NCBI GenBank assembly: GCA_016712225.1
Contig: JADJRL010000003.1
Coordinates: forward strand, 2,741,501-2,805,500
DNA length: 64,000 nt
Reading direction: 5' to 3'
Source of the DNA: Candidatus Defluviibacterium haderslevense
GTDB lineage: Bacteria > Bacteroidota > Bacteroidia > Chitinophagales > Saprospiraceae
The position numbers and the translations under genes were made by a program. The notes under the pieces were generated by a model. The model had not been told where the DNA came from, did no database searches, and worked only from the letters and a program-made list of their open reading frames with translations. This document shows positions 9,810-17,738 of this stretch, in pieces; position 1 is the stretch's first letter; each line of letters starts with the position of its first letter.

Positions 9810-10967
9810 TTACAAATTATCATGAATTAAACTCCGTAAATATTTTTGAGGATTTTCCGATGCAATGATATCCATATTAAATATTTGTTTAGACAATAAG
9901 TAAGCGTCTTCCTCAGTGGTCTTATCTATATTGACAAAAAAATCTGTACCATAGAGTACTTTATGCATGATGTTATGTTTTATAACTTCATCTCTGAGAT
10001 CTTCTAAAGTCTTTCTGTCATGGTTAATCCATGAAATGTCTAAATATATATTTGGATAGTCAGTACTCTGACACCATGATAATACTTGTTTGTACCACTT
10101 GTATTCAATGACTCGTGGAGAATCAAAATTTTTGGAGATTAGTTTTTGTTCCAACTCGTTTTGCTTGTATTTAGAAAAAACGATCCCACCACAATGTGCA
10201 AAACAAATTTTTAGTTTGGGATACTTAACTAGTAAGGCTTTAAAATTTTCTGTATCGGTAAAATTAACCTGTTGATCGTCTCCTGTCATATTCGGAAACA
10301 AACTCGGTGTTCTTAATCGTTCACTTGCATCTCCCTGATAGTGTATCCGACCACAAGTGCAATGACTCATAATAGGAATATCATTTTTTTCGCAATATTC
10401 CCATAGTTTGTCCATTCTGGAATCGTTTGGATAATAGCCGGTAGCAGGATACAATTTCACTCCAACAAATTGATGAACTTCTATGTACTCTTTTACAAAA
10501 TTTTCAATAGGTAGATTTATAAAAATAGTGTGGTATGGATTAATTCCTATGAATGGTAAAATTCTATCGCGATAGGGTTTTAATCTTTTGTACTCCGCGA
10601 TTTCATTGATTTGATTTAAATAGTTTAAAGGTGCTAATCCGGCATTTTGAGAATCAAAATCAATAGAAAGCAAAACTATTTTGAAAGATCCGGATTCACT
10701 GAATCGATCATACTCTTGGTACAATAGGTGTTCAATAACTTCATGTTGTGATCCTTGAGCAAAAGACCGAAAAAACATTTTTAGCCTTGGTATCGCTTCC
10801 CTGGTTATTGGTAATACCTTAAAAACACTTAGCATAAATATTACGAATCGATTCATTTGAAGCCAGTCTAAGGCTTTAATCAAATAGGACAAATTGTTTC
10901 CAAGAATATAAACAGGGATACACTTTTTACTAAAAATGTGAACATGACTATTGTAATACGTTTTCAT
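9810..10967 (-). CDS. Amidohydrolase-family metal-dependent hydrolase (Amidohydro_2 type)
   Basis: The protein has 385 residues with the order of metal-site motifs expected of a TIM-barrel amidohydrolase: HVH at 8-10, GVKLYP at 169-174, SHCTCG at 201-206, FAHCGG at 256-261 and YGTDFF at 339-344. These give two N-terminal histidines, a strand-5 histidine, a strand-6 histidine and the strand-8 aspartate. Family members hydrolyse amide or ester bonds or decarboxylate aromatic acids; the substrate here is unknown. Residues 30-75 form an extra helical, partly hydrophobic insert, which may bring the enzyme to the membrane beside its two membrane-protein neighbours. It is the middle gene of the unit, 10 and 20 bp from the flanking genes. 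Confidence 0.85.
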   Translation of the reverse strand: MKTYYNSHVHIFSKKCIPVYILGNNLSYLIKALDWLQMNRFVIFMLSVFKVLPITREAIPRLKMFFRSFAQGSQHEVIEHLLYQEYDRFSESGSFKIVLLSIDFDSQNAGLAPLNYLNQINEIAEYKRLKPYRDRILPFIGINPYHTIFINLPIENFVKEYIEVHQFVGVKLYPATGYYPNDSRMDKLWEYCEKNDIPIMSHCTCGRIHYQGDASERLRTPSLFPNMTGDDQQVNFTDTENFKALLVKYPKLKICFAHCGGIVFSKYKQNELEQKLISKNFDSPRVIEYKWYKQVLSWCQSTDYPNIYLDISWINHDRKTLEDLRDEVIKHNIMHKVLYGTDFFVNIDKTTEEDAYLLSKQIFNMDIIASENPQKYLRSLIHDNL

Positions 10968-10987
10968 ACTACTATCCTTTTACTTGT

Positions 10988-12178
10988 TTAACTCTTAGTC
11001 GTCATTTGATTGGGATTAATGACTTTCCGAATGGCTAACATTGACCTCATGTATTCATACCAAAATGGGGCGCCATACATCAATGCAAATGCAGAAATCA
11101 GGATTCCAATTAATTTAAAAAACAATTCATACATGATATTGGAAAATACAGCTTTATCACCAACTTTTATATTCTTGCCTTTAAATAATTCATCTATTTC
11201 TTTTTTAGTCCAACCAATTAATTCGTAGCCATCGCCATATGTTTTTTGGATTGAGGCTTCCAGTTCCTGAATGATTTTAATTATGATGGTGTCATTGACC
11301 TGGCTTAGTTGATTTCCTGAAGTATCTGTTGGTGGTACATTTACTCCATTGCTATTTTTCAAACTATCCTTCAAAACGACCATTTTATTCAGAGAAACCT
11401 GCAAGTCGTTAAAGATTCTGTTTTTAATAGAATCATAAGGTACAGATGTAAATCCCTCCGCCATGACAATCATATTTCCTCTGGCTTTTTCATCCACGGT
11501 AAGTTTTTGATATATCTTTATGGTATCTATATTTGCCAGAACACAAAAGGCCAATGAATAAAAAAACAAATACCATTTCACTTCTCTTTTGAATAAATAA
11601 TCCAGTCGGGACTGAAATCCGATAAACCATTCCTGGATATTAGTATTGATTTTTTCAGGATCCGTTTCATGACCTATCATAAAGGACTCCACTAGACGTT
11701 TTCCATCCCCATCGAGGTATTTTTCATTTTCTAAAGCTGATTGTAACGATTCAATTAAGTGAGAATTGGCCAAATTCGTATTTACGTTCTTTTCTACATT
11801 TGGATCATGTTTTTTTTCATCATTTGTAGCACCTTTTACATCTTCTTCTTTTGGCTTGCATTTTATATATTCCTCGCCTACTTCTTTCAATACTTGAGCA
11901 AAAGCTTTCGAAAAAATGGCTGAATCTATTTGTTCTGGTCGCCTAAAAGCATACTGTTGCATTTTTGAGATCAATGGATGACGGTAAACCTTTTCTATGA
12001 TATTATAAAAACCTCCCTGACTGCTGTAGAACATGTTGGACAGTTTGTTATACAAAAAGTCGCCCCGCCAATTGCGTCTGACAATGACAAACTCCATCAC
12101 AAAGGAAAGTATCAGGGAAGATATAAAGTAAATAACAACGATCCCTATCGCTACATCAAAAATAACTGGAAAGTGCAT
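10988..12178 (-). CDS. Uncharacterised membrane protein, first gene of a three-gene unit
   Basis: The 396-residue protein begins with a membrane helix (VIFDVAIGIVVIYFISSLIL) followed by a basic segment (RRNWRGDFLYNKLSNMFY), a pattern seen in a widespread but functionally uncharacterised family of bacterial membrane proteins. A second helix lies near residues 200-220 (WYLFFYSLAFCVLANIDTIK) and a third near 350-375 (LIGILISAFALMYGAPFWYEY). The regions between are charged and predicted to be soluble. No enzymatic motif was found. It is followed within 20 bp by the amidohydrolase and then the metallophosphoesterase, so the three are probably cotranscribed and could form one membrane complex; that is inference. 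Confidence 0.7.
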   Translation of the reverse strand: MHFPVIFDVAIGIVVIYFISSLILSFVMEFVIVRRNWRGDFLYNKLSNMFYSSQGGFYNIIEKVYRHPLISKMQQYAFRRPEQIDSAIFSKAFAQVLKEVGEEYIKCKPKEEDVKGATNDEKKHDPNVEKNVNTNLANSHLIESLQSALENEKYLDGDGKRLVESFMIGHETDPEKINTNIQEWFIGFQSRLDYLFKREVKWYLFFYSLAFCVLANIDTIKIYQKLTVDEKARGNMIVMAEGFTSVPYDSIKNRIFNDLQVSLNKMVVLKDSLKNSNGVNVPPTDTSGNQLSQVNDTIIIKIIQELEASIQKTYGDGYELIGWTKKEIDELFKGKNIKVGDKAVFSNIMYELFFKLIGILISAFALMYGAPFWYEYMRSMLAIRKVINPNQMTTKS

Positions 12179-12564
12179 AAAACTTCTGTTTAAATGGTTT
12201 ACAATTGGTTAGTTCATCGGTGGGATTTGTAAAAATAATGATTTTGTAATAAAAAATGATTATTTGAAACATTTTAATTTTGACCGTTACCTAAATGCAA
12301 AGTTATAATCATTCTAACTTTTTAAAATATAACTTTTGTTAGATCTTTTATAAAACTGATTAGAATAAATTAGCGCTAATAAGATCTCTTTATCTATTAT
12401 AATTTATTATTTGACCTGCCTAAAGTGTTTTTTAGTAATAATTTATTAGAATTTGTTTCATAATGTGTGTAAATTAGCGCCATTGAAGAAACTAGATCAA
12501 TTGACTTTTTTTTGGTTTTGAATTAATTCAAATATATACAATTGTTACTAAAAAGATATAGCTT
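12179..12564. other. Divergent intergenic region, no gene seen
   Basis: These 386 AT-rich bases separate the leftward three-gene unit from a rightward T9SS cargo gene and should contain both promoters. No exact TAnnTTTG element with a well-spaced -33 box could be fixed. Confidence 0.5.
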
Positions 12565-13608
12565 ATGAAAAATATTTACCTGGCTCTAATCATTGTTTTA
12601 GCTTTTTGCATAAATGGATTTTCTCAGAATGTGTTAACGGAAGATTTTAATTTTATGCCTGTAGATAGTCTTGAAAATTCAGGATTGTGGGGTCGAAGTG
12701 GTATCAATACGAATTACAATATTAAAGTTGTTTCTCCTGGTCTTGAGTATTTGGGTTATGTCGGATCAGGTAAGGGAAATAGTTGCCTGATCAGTAATTC
12801 TGGAAATGGGGACATCGTTTATAGAAATTTTACCGAGCCAATAACTTCAGGATCAGTGTATATGTCTTTCATGCTTAAATTAGACAGCTTGCCAACTACT
12901 TTCACACAGGGATATTGCATTTCGTACAATCCGAATACTGGAGGTACTAATCTCAATACAGCATTATACATCAAACGATTACCTTCCTCAAACTTTAATC
13001 TCGGTGTGCGGAAAATTGGTACTATAGATTATTCAAATTCAGTTTTCGAAATTAATAAAACATATCTTATTGTATTAAAATATTCTATAATAGCCGGAAA
13101 TGATAATGACTTATCCAGTTTATATGCGTTTGAAACTGGGGTCCCTAATGTTGAGCCTTCCATTCCATTGAGTTCAACAAATAATGGTATTGATTTTACT
13201 GGTCAGGCATCTGTATATATCAATAATAATTATGCCCAGACCGGTTTAGAAGGATGTAGAATATTTATTGATGGAATCAGGGTAGGCAACTCATGGAACA
13301 CAAGTGTTTTGGCCGTGCCAACTTCAGTGTCAGGTCCAACTGCATCTTCCAATGAATGGATTGAAATTGTTCCCAACCCTGTTCACAATAGCACAAAAAT
13401 TAAGTACCAAATTCCATCCAATAGTCACGTTAAAATTAATATTTTCAATGCCTCTGGAATGCATTGCAGTGAATTGTTGAATGAATACCAGGAAAGTGGA
13501 CATCATGAAATGGAATGGTTTCCTAGTGAACTCCCTGTTGGGGTTTATAGTTGTACTATTCAATTTAATGAACAGCAAAGTACCAAGAAACTTATTGTGA
13601 TTAAGTAG
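12565..13608 (+). CDS. Secreted protein with T9SS type A sorting domain
   Basis: The 347-residue product has a signal peptide (LALIIVLAFCINGFSQ). The central 230 residues are beta-rich and resemble a carbohydrate-binding or lectin-like jelly roll (VLTEDFNFMPVDSLENSG at the start, a common opening in Bacteroidota surface proteins); no catalytic motif is visible. The last 80 residues (IEIVPNPVHNSTKIKYQIPS to STKKLIVIK) are a typical type A T9SS C-terminal sorting domain: PNP motif, alternating beta strands, G-x-Y near the end and a terminal basic residue. The protein should cross the outer membrane through T9SS and be attached to the surface or released. The specific function is unknown. Confidence 0.8.
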   Translation: MKNIYLALIIVLAFCINGFSQNVLTEDFNFMPVDSLENSGLWGRSGINTNYNIKVVSPGLEYLGYVGSGKGNSCLISNSGNGDIVYRNFTEPITSGSVYMSFMLKLDSLPTTFTQGYCISYNPNTGGTNLNTALYIKRLPSSNFNLGVRKIGTIDYSNSVFEINKTYLIVLKYSIIAGNDNDLSSLYAFETGVPNVEPSIPLSSTNNGIDFTGQASVYINNNYAQTGLEGCRIFIDGIRVGNSWNTSVLAVPTSVSGPTASSNEWIEIVPNPVHNSTKIKYQIPSNSHVKINIFNASGMHCSELLNEYQESGHHEMEWFPSELPVGVYSCTIQFNEQQSTKKLIVIK

Positions 13609-13745
13609 GGAATCTTTTTTATTGCATATTCTTTTTGAATATCTAATTTTATTATTGAGTATTAGAAATAAATAAATCATTATTAGGGTTTTGCATTTCA
13701 AAATATTCTATAAAAGTTCTCATTCATTTTACTTCGGTGAATTCA

Positions 13746-14561
13746 TTATATATTAAATTTATCATTATTCCATTTTTCCGGATTGTTAATTATGTAATTT
13801 GAAATGTTATTAAATGATTTTTCGTTGCGTATAATGTGTTCATAATAATTACGTTGCCATATTTTTCCCATTTTTTCATTTTTAGATTTATATATATTCA
13901 AACAACCATTTGCCACCAATGATTTGTATGCCCCAACAATGTCAGATACCGTAGGCGCAACCCTTGCGGTTGCTAAACCCAATTCATTATTGATCCCCAA
14001 TTCATTATAAACATCCAAATCATTATTAACACCCAAATCATTATTGGCAAACGAAATATTTGGAACATTTGGATTATTTTGATTAACCACATTATTATGG
14101 GATGTAAAATCATTTTGGGATGATGAATTTTTATGGGATGTTGAATCATTTTGGGGTGTTGAATCATTTTGGGATGATGAATTTTTATGGGATGTTGAAT
14201 CATTTTGGGGTGTTGAATCATTTTGGGATGTTACATCATTTCGGGCAAGGGTAAACCTTGCCCCTACGGGTGCGTCGTTTAATATTATGATGCCATGCAT
14301 GTGATTTGGCATTATTTGAAATTCTCCCAATTCTATATTCGGAAACCTATCGGGCAATTTTACCCATTCATGGTATGCTATTTGTCCCAATTCATTCAAT
14401 ATCATTTGGGCTTTATCAATCCCTTCATTAACTGCAATTTTTCCAAAACGATGTGCTCTATTTTCACAACAAATCGTTATAAAATAAATACCCGCTTTGG
14501 AATAATCGTATCCTTTTAGGCGAATAGACTTACGGTGGTGTATATTTTTGCGAATATCCAT
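13746..14561 (-). CDS. REP-associated tyrosine transposase (RAYT, Y1_Tnp family) with repeat-expanded linker
   Basis: The 271-residue protein opens with KGYDYSKAGIYFITICCENR and contains MPNHMHGIIIL (the HUH metal motif, here HMH) and, in the C-terminal part, IVGAYKSLV with the presumed catalytic tyrosine, then GKIWQRNYYEHIIRNEKSFN. This order is that of RAYTs, single-strand transposases related to IS200/IS605 TnpA that process REP hairpins. Between the HUH motif and the tyrosine helix lies a low-complexity linker of about 90 residues made of hexapeptide repeats (STPQND type, then NNDLGV type). The protein is otherwise intact. It may act on the hairpin repeats found elsewhere in the window; this is inference. 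Confidence 0.88.
   Translation of the reverse strand: MDIRKNIHHRKSIRLKGYDYSKAGIYFITICCENRAHRFGKIAVNEGIDKAQMILNELGQIAYHEWVKLPDRFPNIELGEFQIMPNHMHGIIILNDAPVGARFTLARNDVTSQNDSTPQNDSTSHKNSSSQNDSTPQNDSTSHKNSSSQNDFTSHNNVVNQNNPNVPNISFANNDLGVNNDLDVYNELGINNELGLATARVAPTVSDIVGAYKSLVANGCLNIYKSKNEKMGKIWQRNYYEHIIRNEKSFNNISNYIINNPEKWNNDKFNI
14101..14232 (-). repeat. 18-bp/54-bp tandem repeat inside the RAYT gene
   Basis: A 54-bp unit starting at 14119 is repeated at 14173. Each unit is itself three degenerate 18-bp blocks, so the protein gains hexapeptides in frame (variants of STPQND, STSHKN, SSSQND). A second, different hexapeptide array (NNDLGV, NNDLDV, YNELGI, NNELGL) is encoded at about 13975-14050. The repeats preserve the reading frame. 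Confidence 0.8.
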
Positions 14562-14939
14562 ATTATTTTTTTGTGTTATTGGTCGTTTTTATTGGTTGAT
14601 CAATTGATTTGTCTTTGCAACCATTAATTTGAAAATCATAGGTCTTATTGTTTGGGTGTGGGTGGGTATCTATTTGGTTTATTTTTTAACATTTAAGGAC
14701 AGAAACCTGATTCTGGTTTAACAATTTAAAGATAATACTAACCATTTATTTATCATAATTAGGGCATTGTATAAAATAAAAATAATCGATTTTGGAGGAT
14801 TGTAATTATCGAAAAATTGTTGGAATACTCTTGGTTGTTGTAAATAGGGCAATGATTTACTATGACTTAATTATTCGTATGGATTAGATGATATTTCTAA
14901 TCATTGTAATAATCAAACCCATTTTGTATTGGGACTTTC
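14562..14939. other. Intergenic, no gene seen
   Basis: No supported reading frame was seen in these 378 AT-rich bases, which lie upstream of the RAYT gene and downstream of the sigma factor gene. I saw no clear terminator or hairpin. Confidence 0.5.
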
Positions 14940-16220
14940 CTAATTCAACAACGCACCCATTTTCACTTTCAACATTTTCTTTTCGACATCTGAATGGGTT
15001 AGTCCCATCGCTTTTTCAAAATGTTGTTTGGCTTCATTTGAGTTATGTAACCTTGTTTTAATTTCACCAAGTAAACTGTGATACAAATAATAGGATTCTA
15101 ATTTTTTATGATCAGCCATATTTTGAAGAAATTGCAAGGCTTCATGTGCACCATGTACTTGCATGACGGCGACTGCTCTATTCATTTCTGTAATGGGTGA
15201 ATAAGCAATAGTGCAAAGCATTTCGTAATAGTTTAGGATCTGTGGCCAATTGGTTTGTTCAAACGTTGGTGCCGTGCAGTGTTCATATGCAATGGCAGCT
15301 TCTAAATGATAGGTGCTAATAGTATTTCCGACAGCAGCCTTATTCATGAAATCATTTCCCTCTCTAATCAAATCCCAATTCCATAATTTGCGGTCTTGGT
15401 AAGGCAGCAAAATGATTTCACCTTCTGTGGTTAATCTGCTGTCGCTTCTCGCAGAATGAAAACAAATCAATGCCATGAGTGCAAACGTTTCCGGTTGTTG
15501 TGTTTGCGGATTATCACATAACAATTGACATAACAATTTAGCTTCATCGATTAGATCTTTCCGAATTAATTCGTCTGAATGTGTTGAGTTATATCCCTCA
15601 TTGAATAAAAGATAAATGGCATTGATTACAGCATCGGTTCTATTTTTTAATTCATGAGATGAGGGAATTTCCAATTTTATTTTTTGATTGCGGAAAAATG
15701 TTTTGGTTCTAAAAAGTCTTTTTGAAATGGTGTCTTCCGATGTCAGAAATGCTTTTGCAATTTCAGCTGTACTAAAACCACATAGCGTTTTAAGTATAAG
15801 CGTGATTTGATTTTCTTGTGAAATATCTTGGTGACAACAAGCAAACATCATTCGCAACATATCATCACTGATCATTTCATCTTTCCATAAATGGTCCATG
15901 GTGCTCATAAGTGTATATTCCGATTTCAATAAAGCCCGTTCGCTATCGTTAAAATCATATTGCAATGAATGTTTGTTTTTTCTAATGATGTCTATCGCTT
16001 TGTTTTTTGCTACTCGAAACAACCATGCAGAAGGATTTTCCGGAATGCCTTTCAGTTTCCAAACTTGTATGGCATCCATAAAAGTTTGTTGAATCACATC
16101 TTCGACGGTTTCTAAATTTTCTGTACCGAATATCTTGGTTAAAACAGCAACCATCTTTCCCGATTCATGACGGAAAAGATGGTCTGTTAATGTATTGATG
16201 CTATGGGGTGAACTATTCAA
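14940..16220 (-). CDS. ECF sigma factor, ECF42 type with DUF6596/TPR-like extension
   Basis: The 426-residue protein joins an ECF core to a long C-terminal extension. Region 2 covers about residues 8-80 (VEDVIQQTFMDAIQVWKLKG, NPSAWLFRVAKNKAIDIIRK) and region 4 about 125-180 (GFSTAEIAKAFLTSEDTISK). From about 195 the extension (AINAIYLLFNEGYNSTH, ETFALMALICFHSARSDSR, helical TPR-like repeats to the end) matches the DUF6596 family that defines ECF42. No ATG is near the start: the frame opens with TTG at 16220, directly after the stop of the upstream gene, and the conserved LTDHLFRHESGKMVAVL segment lies before the first internal ATG, so TTG is preferred. ECF42 genes characteristically accompany DGPF proteins, as here; the extension is thought to control activity in place of an anti-sigma factor. 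Confidence 0.9.
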   Translation of the reverse strand: MNSSPHSINTLTDHLFRHESGKMVAVLTKIFGTENLETVEDVIQQTFMDAIQVWKLKGIPENPSAWLFRVAKNKAIDIIRKNKHSLQYDFNDSERALLKSEYTLMSTMDHLWKDEMISDDMLRMMFACCHQDISQENQITLILKTLCGFSTAEIAKAFLTSEDTISKRLFRTKTFFRNQKIKLEIPSSHELKNRTDAVINAIYLLFNEGYNSTHSDELIRKDLIDEAKLLCQLLCDNPQTQQPETFALMALICFHSARSDSRLTTEGEIILLPYQDRKLWNWDLIREGNDFMNKAAVGNTISTYHLEAAIAYEHCTAPTFEQTNWPQILNYYEMLCTIAYSPITEMNRAVAVMQVHGAHEALQFLQNMADHKKLESYYLYHSLLGEIKTRLHNSNEAKQHFEKAMGLTHSDVEKKMLKVKMGALLN

Positions 16221-16565
16221 TTACATTTCTTTAATTTGTCTAATTTCAACGATGCCGCTATCGAAGTCTAAAAGTGGACAACTCATAGCCATTTCAATGG
16301 CTGAATCATAATGATCGGCTTTGCACATTAAATAACCACCCACCATTTCCTTTCCTTCCATGAAGGCTCCATCGGTAACTATTTTTTTGCTTCCTGTAAT
16401 TTTGCGGCCACTATGATCAAGGGGTTGGGCATTCAGTAAACATCCTTTTTCTTGCAAATCACGCATCCACTGCACCCATTTTTGCATGTGTTGTTGTGCC
16501 TGTTCATGAGATTGTTGTTCCAACTCCTGAAGGCCTCCTCTAAATAAAAATAGATATTCCTTCAT
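16221..16565 (-). CDS. DGPF/YCII-related protein, ECF42-associated (second copy)
   Basis: The 114-residue protein contains DGAFMEGKEMVGGYLMCKAD near residues 63-82, a variant of the DGPFxExKE motif that names the DGPF branch of the YCII fold, a small dimeric ferredoxin-like domain. The first residues (MKEYLFLFRGG) form the usual first strand. Proteins of this type are the regular genetic partners of ECF42 sigma factors. Their biochemical role is not established. Its stop codon directly abuts the TTG start of the sigma gene, which suggests translational coupling. It lies 13 bp after a paralogue of the same family, from which it is clearly diverged. Confidence 0.88.
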   Translation of the reverse strand: MKEYLFLFRGGLQELEQQSHEQAQQHMQKWVQWMRDLQEKGCLLNAQPLDHSGRKITGSKKIVTDGAFMEGKEMVGGYLMCKADHYDSAIEMAMSCPLLDFDSGIVEIRQIKEM

Positions 16566-16578
16566 CTTTCTCTAGGTA

Positions 16579-16956
16579 TCAAGATTTTGGGTCTAAAAAT
16601 TGGTTCGAATTCGGATCGTCATCGATAGCCATGATGGTTCTCACCTCTACCTTGCCACCCATAGCAAGTCCCGGACATGTTTTAGCCATAGAAAGGGCTT
16701 CGTCTAGTGAAATGGCTTTTACGATGAGATAGCCACCGATCATTTCTTTGCCTTCCATATAAGGACCATCAGTAATGACATTTCCATGAATTGTTTTTCC
16801 TTCGGACAAAAGACGATTAGTACTTGAATAGTTTCCACTTTTTGCAATCCCACTAATCCATTTTTGCCATTGTTGCTTTACGATTTGCATTTGTTCTGGT
16901 GAGGGCATTTCGCCATCCATGCGTTCACTTCTGAAAATCATTAAATATTCATTCAT
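16579..16956 (-). CDS. DGPF/YCII-related protein, ECF42-associated (first copy)
   Basis: The 125-residue protein has the same layout as its downstream neighbour: first strand MNEYLMIFRSERMDG, then DGPYMEGKEMIGGYLIVKA at about 73-91 with the DGP(Y)MEGKE form of the family motif, then a strand KVEVRTIMA near the end. The short acidic tail (DDDPNSNQFLDPKS) is not part of the fold. Tandem DGPF genes upstream of an ECF42 sigma gene are a common arrangement. The gene is 26 bp downstream of the SnoaL-like gene and probably in the same transcript. Confidence 0.88.
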   Translation of the reverse strand: MNEYLMIFRSERMDGEMPSPEQMQIVKQQWQKWISGIAKSGNYSSTNRLLSEGKTIHGNVITDGPYMEGKEMIGGYLIVKAISLDEALSMAKTCPGLAMGGKVEVRTIMAIDDDPNSNQFLDPKS

Positions 16957-16982
16957 CTTTATTTGTTTTTATTAAATGTTGA

Positions 16983-17351
16983 TTAATAGAAAAATTGTTC
17001 TGATATGATTTTGCCATCTTTTACGCCAAGAACGCAAATCTCATCCCATACCACACGACCCATACCTTTCAAATCAGCATCAAATTTACATACAAAGCTG
17101 AAGTAATTACCCGCAACAATGGGATCTTCAAAAGAACCGCCGTGACGTTTTTCAATGGAAGCTGCAAAATGTCTCCCTTTAGCCATTACAGCATCTTTTC
17201 CAATAGCTGGTGGTGTAGGCGAGTGGGCAGGTTCATAACTTGTTACCTCATCTGCAAAAAGCTCTTCCTGTGCTTCGAGAACCTGTCCTTTGCGACAAAA
17301 TTCCACTAATCTAGTTGCAACCTCTTGGGTTGTTAATGTGCTTGTAGCCAT
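16983..17351 (-). CDS. SnoaL-like (NTF2-fold) protein, first gene of the ECF42 operon
   Basis: The 122-residue protein shows the cone-shaped NTF2/SnoaL pattern: N-terminal helices (TTQEVATRLVEFCRKGQVLE), FADEVTSYEPAHSPTP after the first turn, GKDAVMAKGRHFAASIEKRH, and C-terminal strands (YFSFVCKFDADLKGMGRVVW, DGKIISEQFFY). SnoaL folds serve as small-molecule isomerases, cyclases or binding domains; no catalytic residue can be assigned here. Its place as first gene of a four-gene leftward unit with two DGPF proteins and ECF42 suggests a role in the same stress response or detoxification module, which is inference. Confidence 0.8.
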   Translation of the reverse strand: MATSTLTTQEVATRLVEFCRKGQVLEAQEELFADEVTSYEPAHSPTPPAIGKDAVMAKGRHFAASIEKRHGGSFEDPIVAGNYFSFVCKFDADLKGMGRVVWDEICVLGVKDGKIISEQFFY

Positions 17352-17738
17352 TTTTGTTGTTTTTTAAGCGTTTAATAATTGAATTACACCCTAATGACGA
17401 ATGAGGGTTTGAAATTGGGACAGGATGTTAAAATATATTTTTAGTCTATAATAACCTAAATGGTGTAACGATATCCACAAAGCTAAATATTGGGAGTTTG
17501 AAGGTCAACCAACTGAAATGAAAACTACGCTATAGAATGCATTGGAGTAACTAGATTTTATCCTTTTGTAAGGTAATTATTATTTAATTCGTAACTATTC
17601 ATGTGCAAGTCCTGTAGGGACGATGAATTTTTTGCGACGGATAAAATCCGTCGTAAAATGGAAATGCATAATGTTTTTGGCAGCATTTTTGCCTGATTTT
17701 TGCAAAAATGATGACAAAAACTAACCTTATTCCCGAAT
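17352..17738. other. Intergenic region with a REP-like hairpin pair
   Basis: No gene is seen. The region contains two adjacent hairpins (17609-17621 and 17635-17653), listed separately, and should also carry the promoter of the leftward ECF42 operon. Confidence 0.6.
17609..17653. repeat. REP-like paired hairpin, family C
   Basis: The first hairpin has arms GTCC (17609-17612) and GGAC (17618-17621). The second has CGACGGAT (17635-17642) and ATCCGTCG (17646-17653) with loop AAA. A closely related hairpin, GACGGAT/ATCCGTC, occurs at 32609-32625, so this is an interspersed element and not a single terminator. Confidence 0.7.

Noticed and set aside
13973..14221. Reverse-strand frame rich in MIQHPK repeats
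   Set aside because: It is an alternative frame of the hexapeptide-repeat linker of the RAYT gene; the repeat structure creates it.
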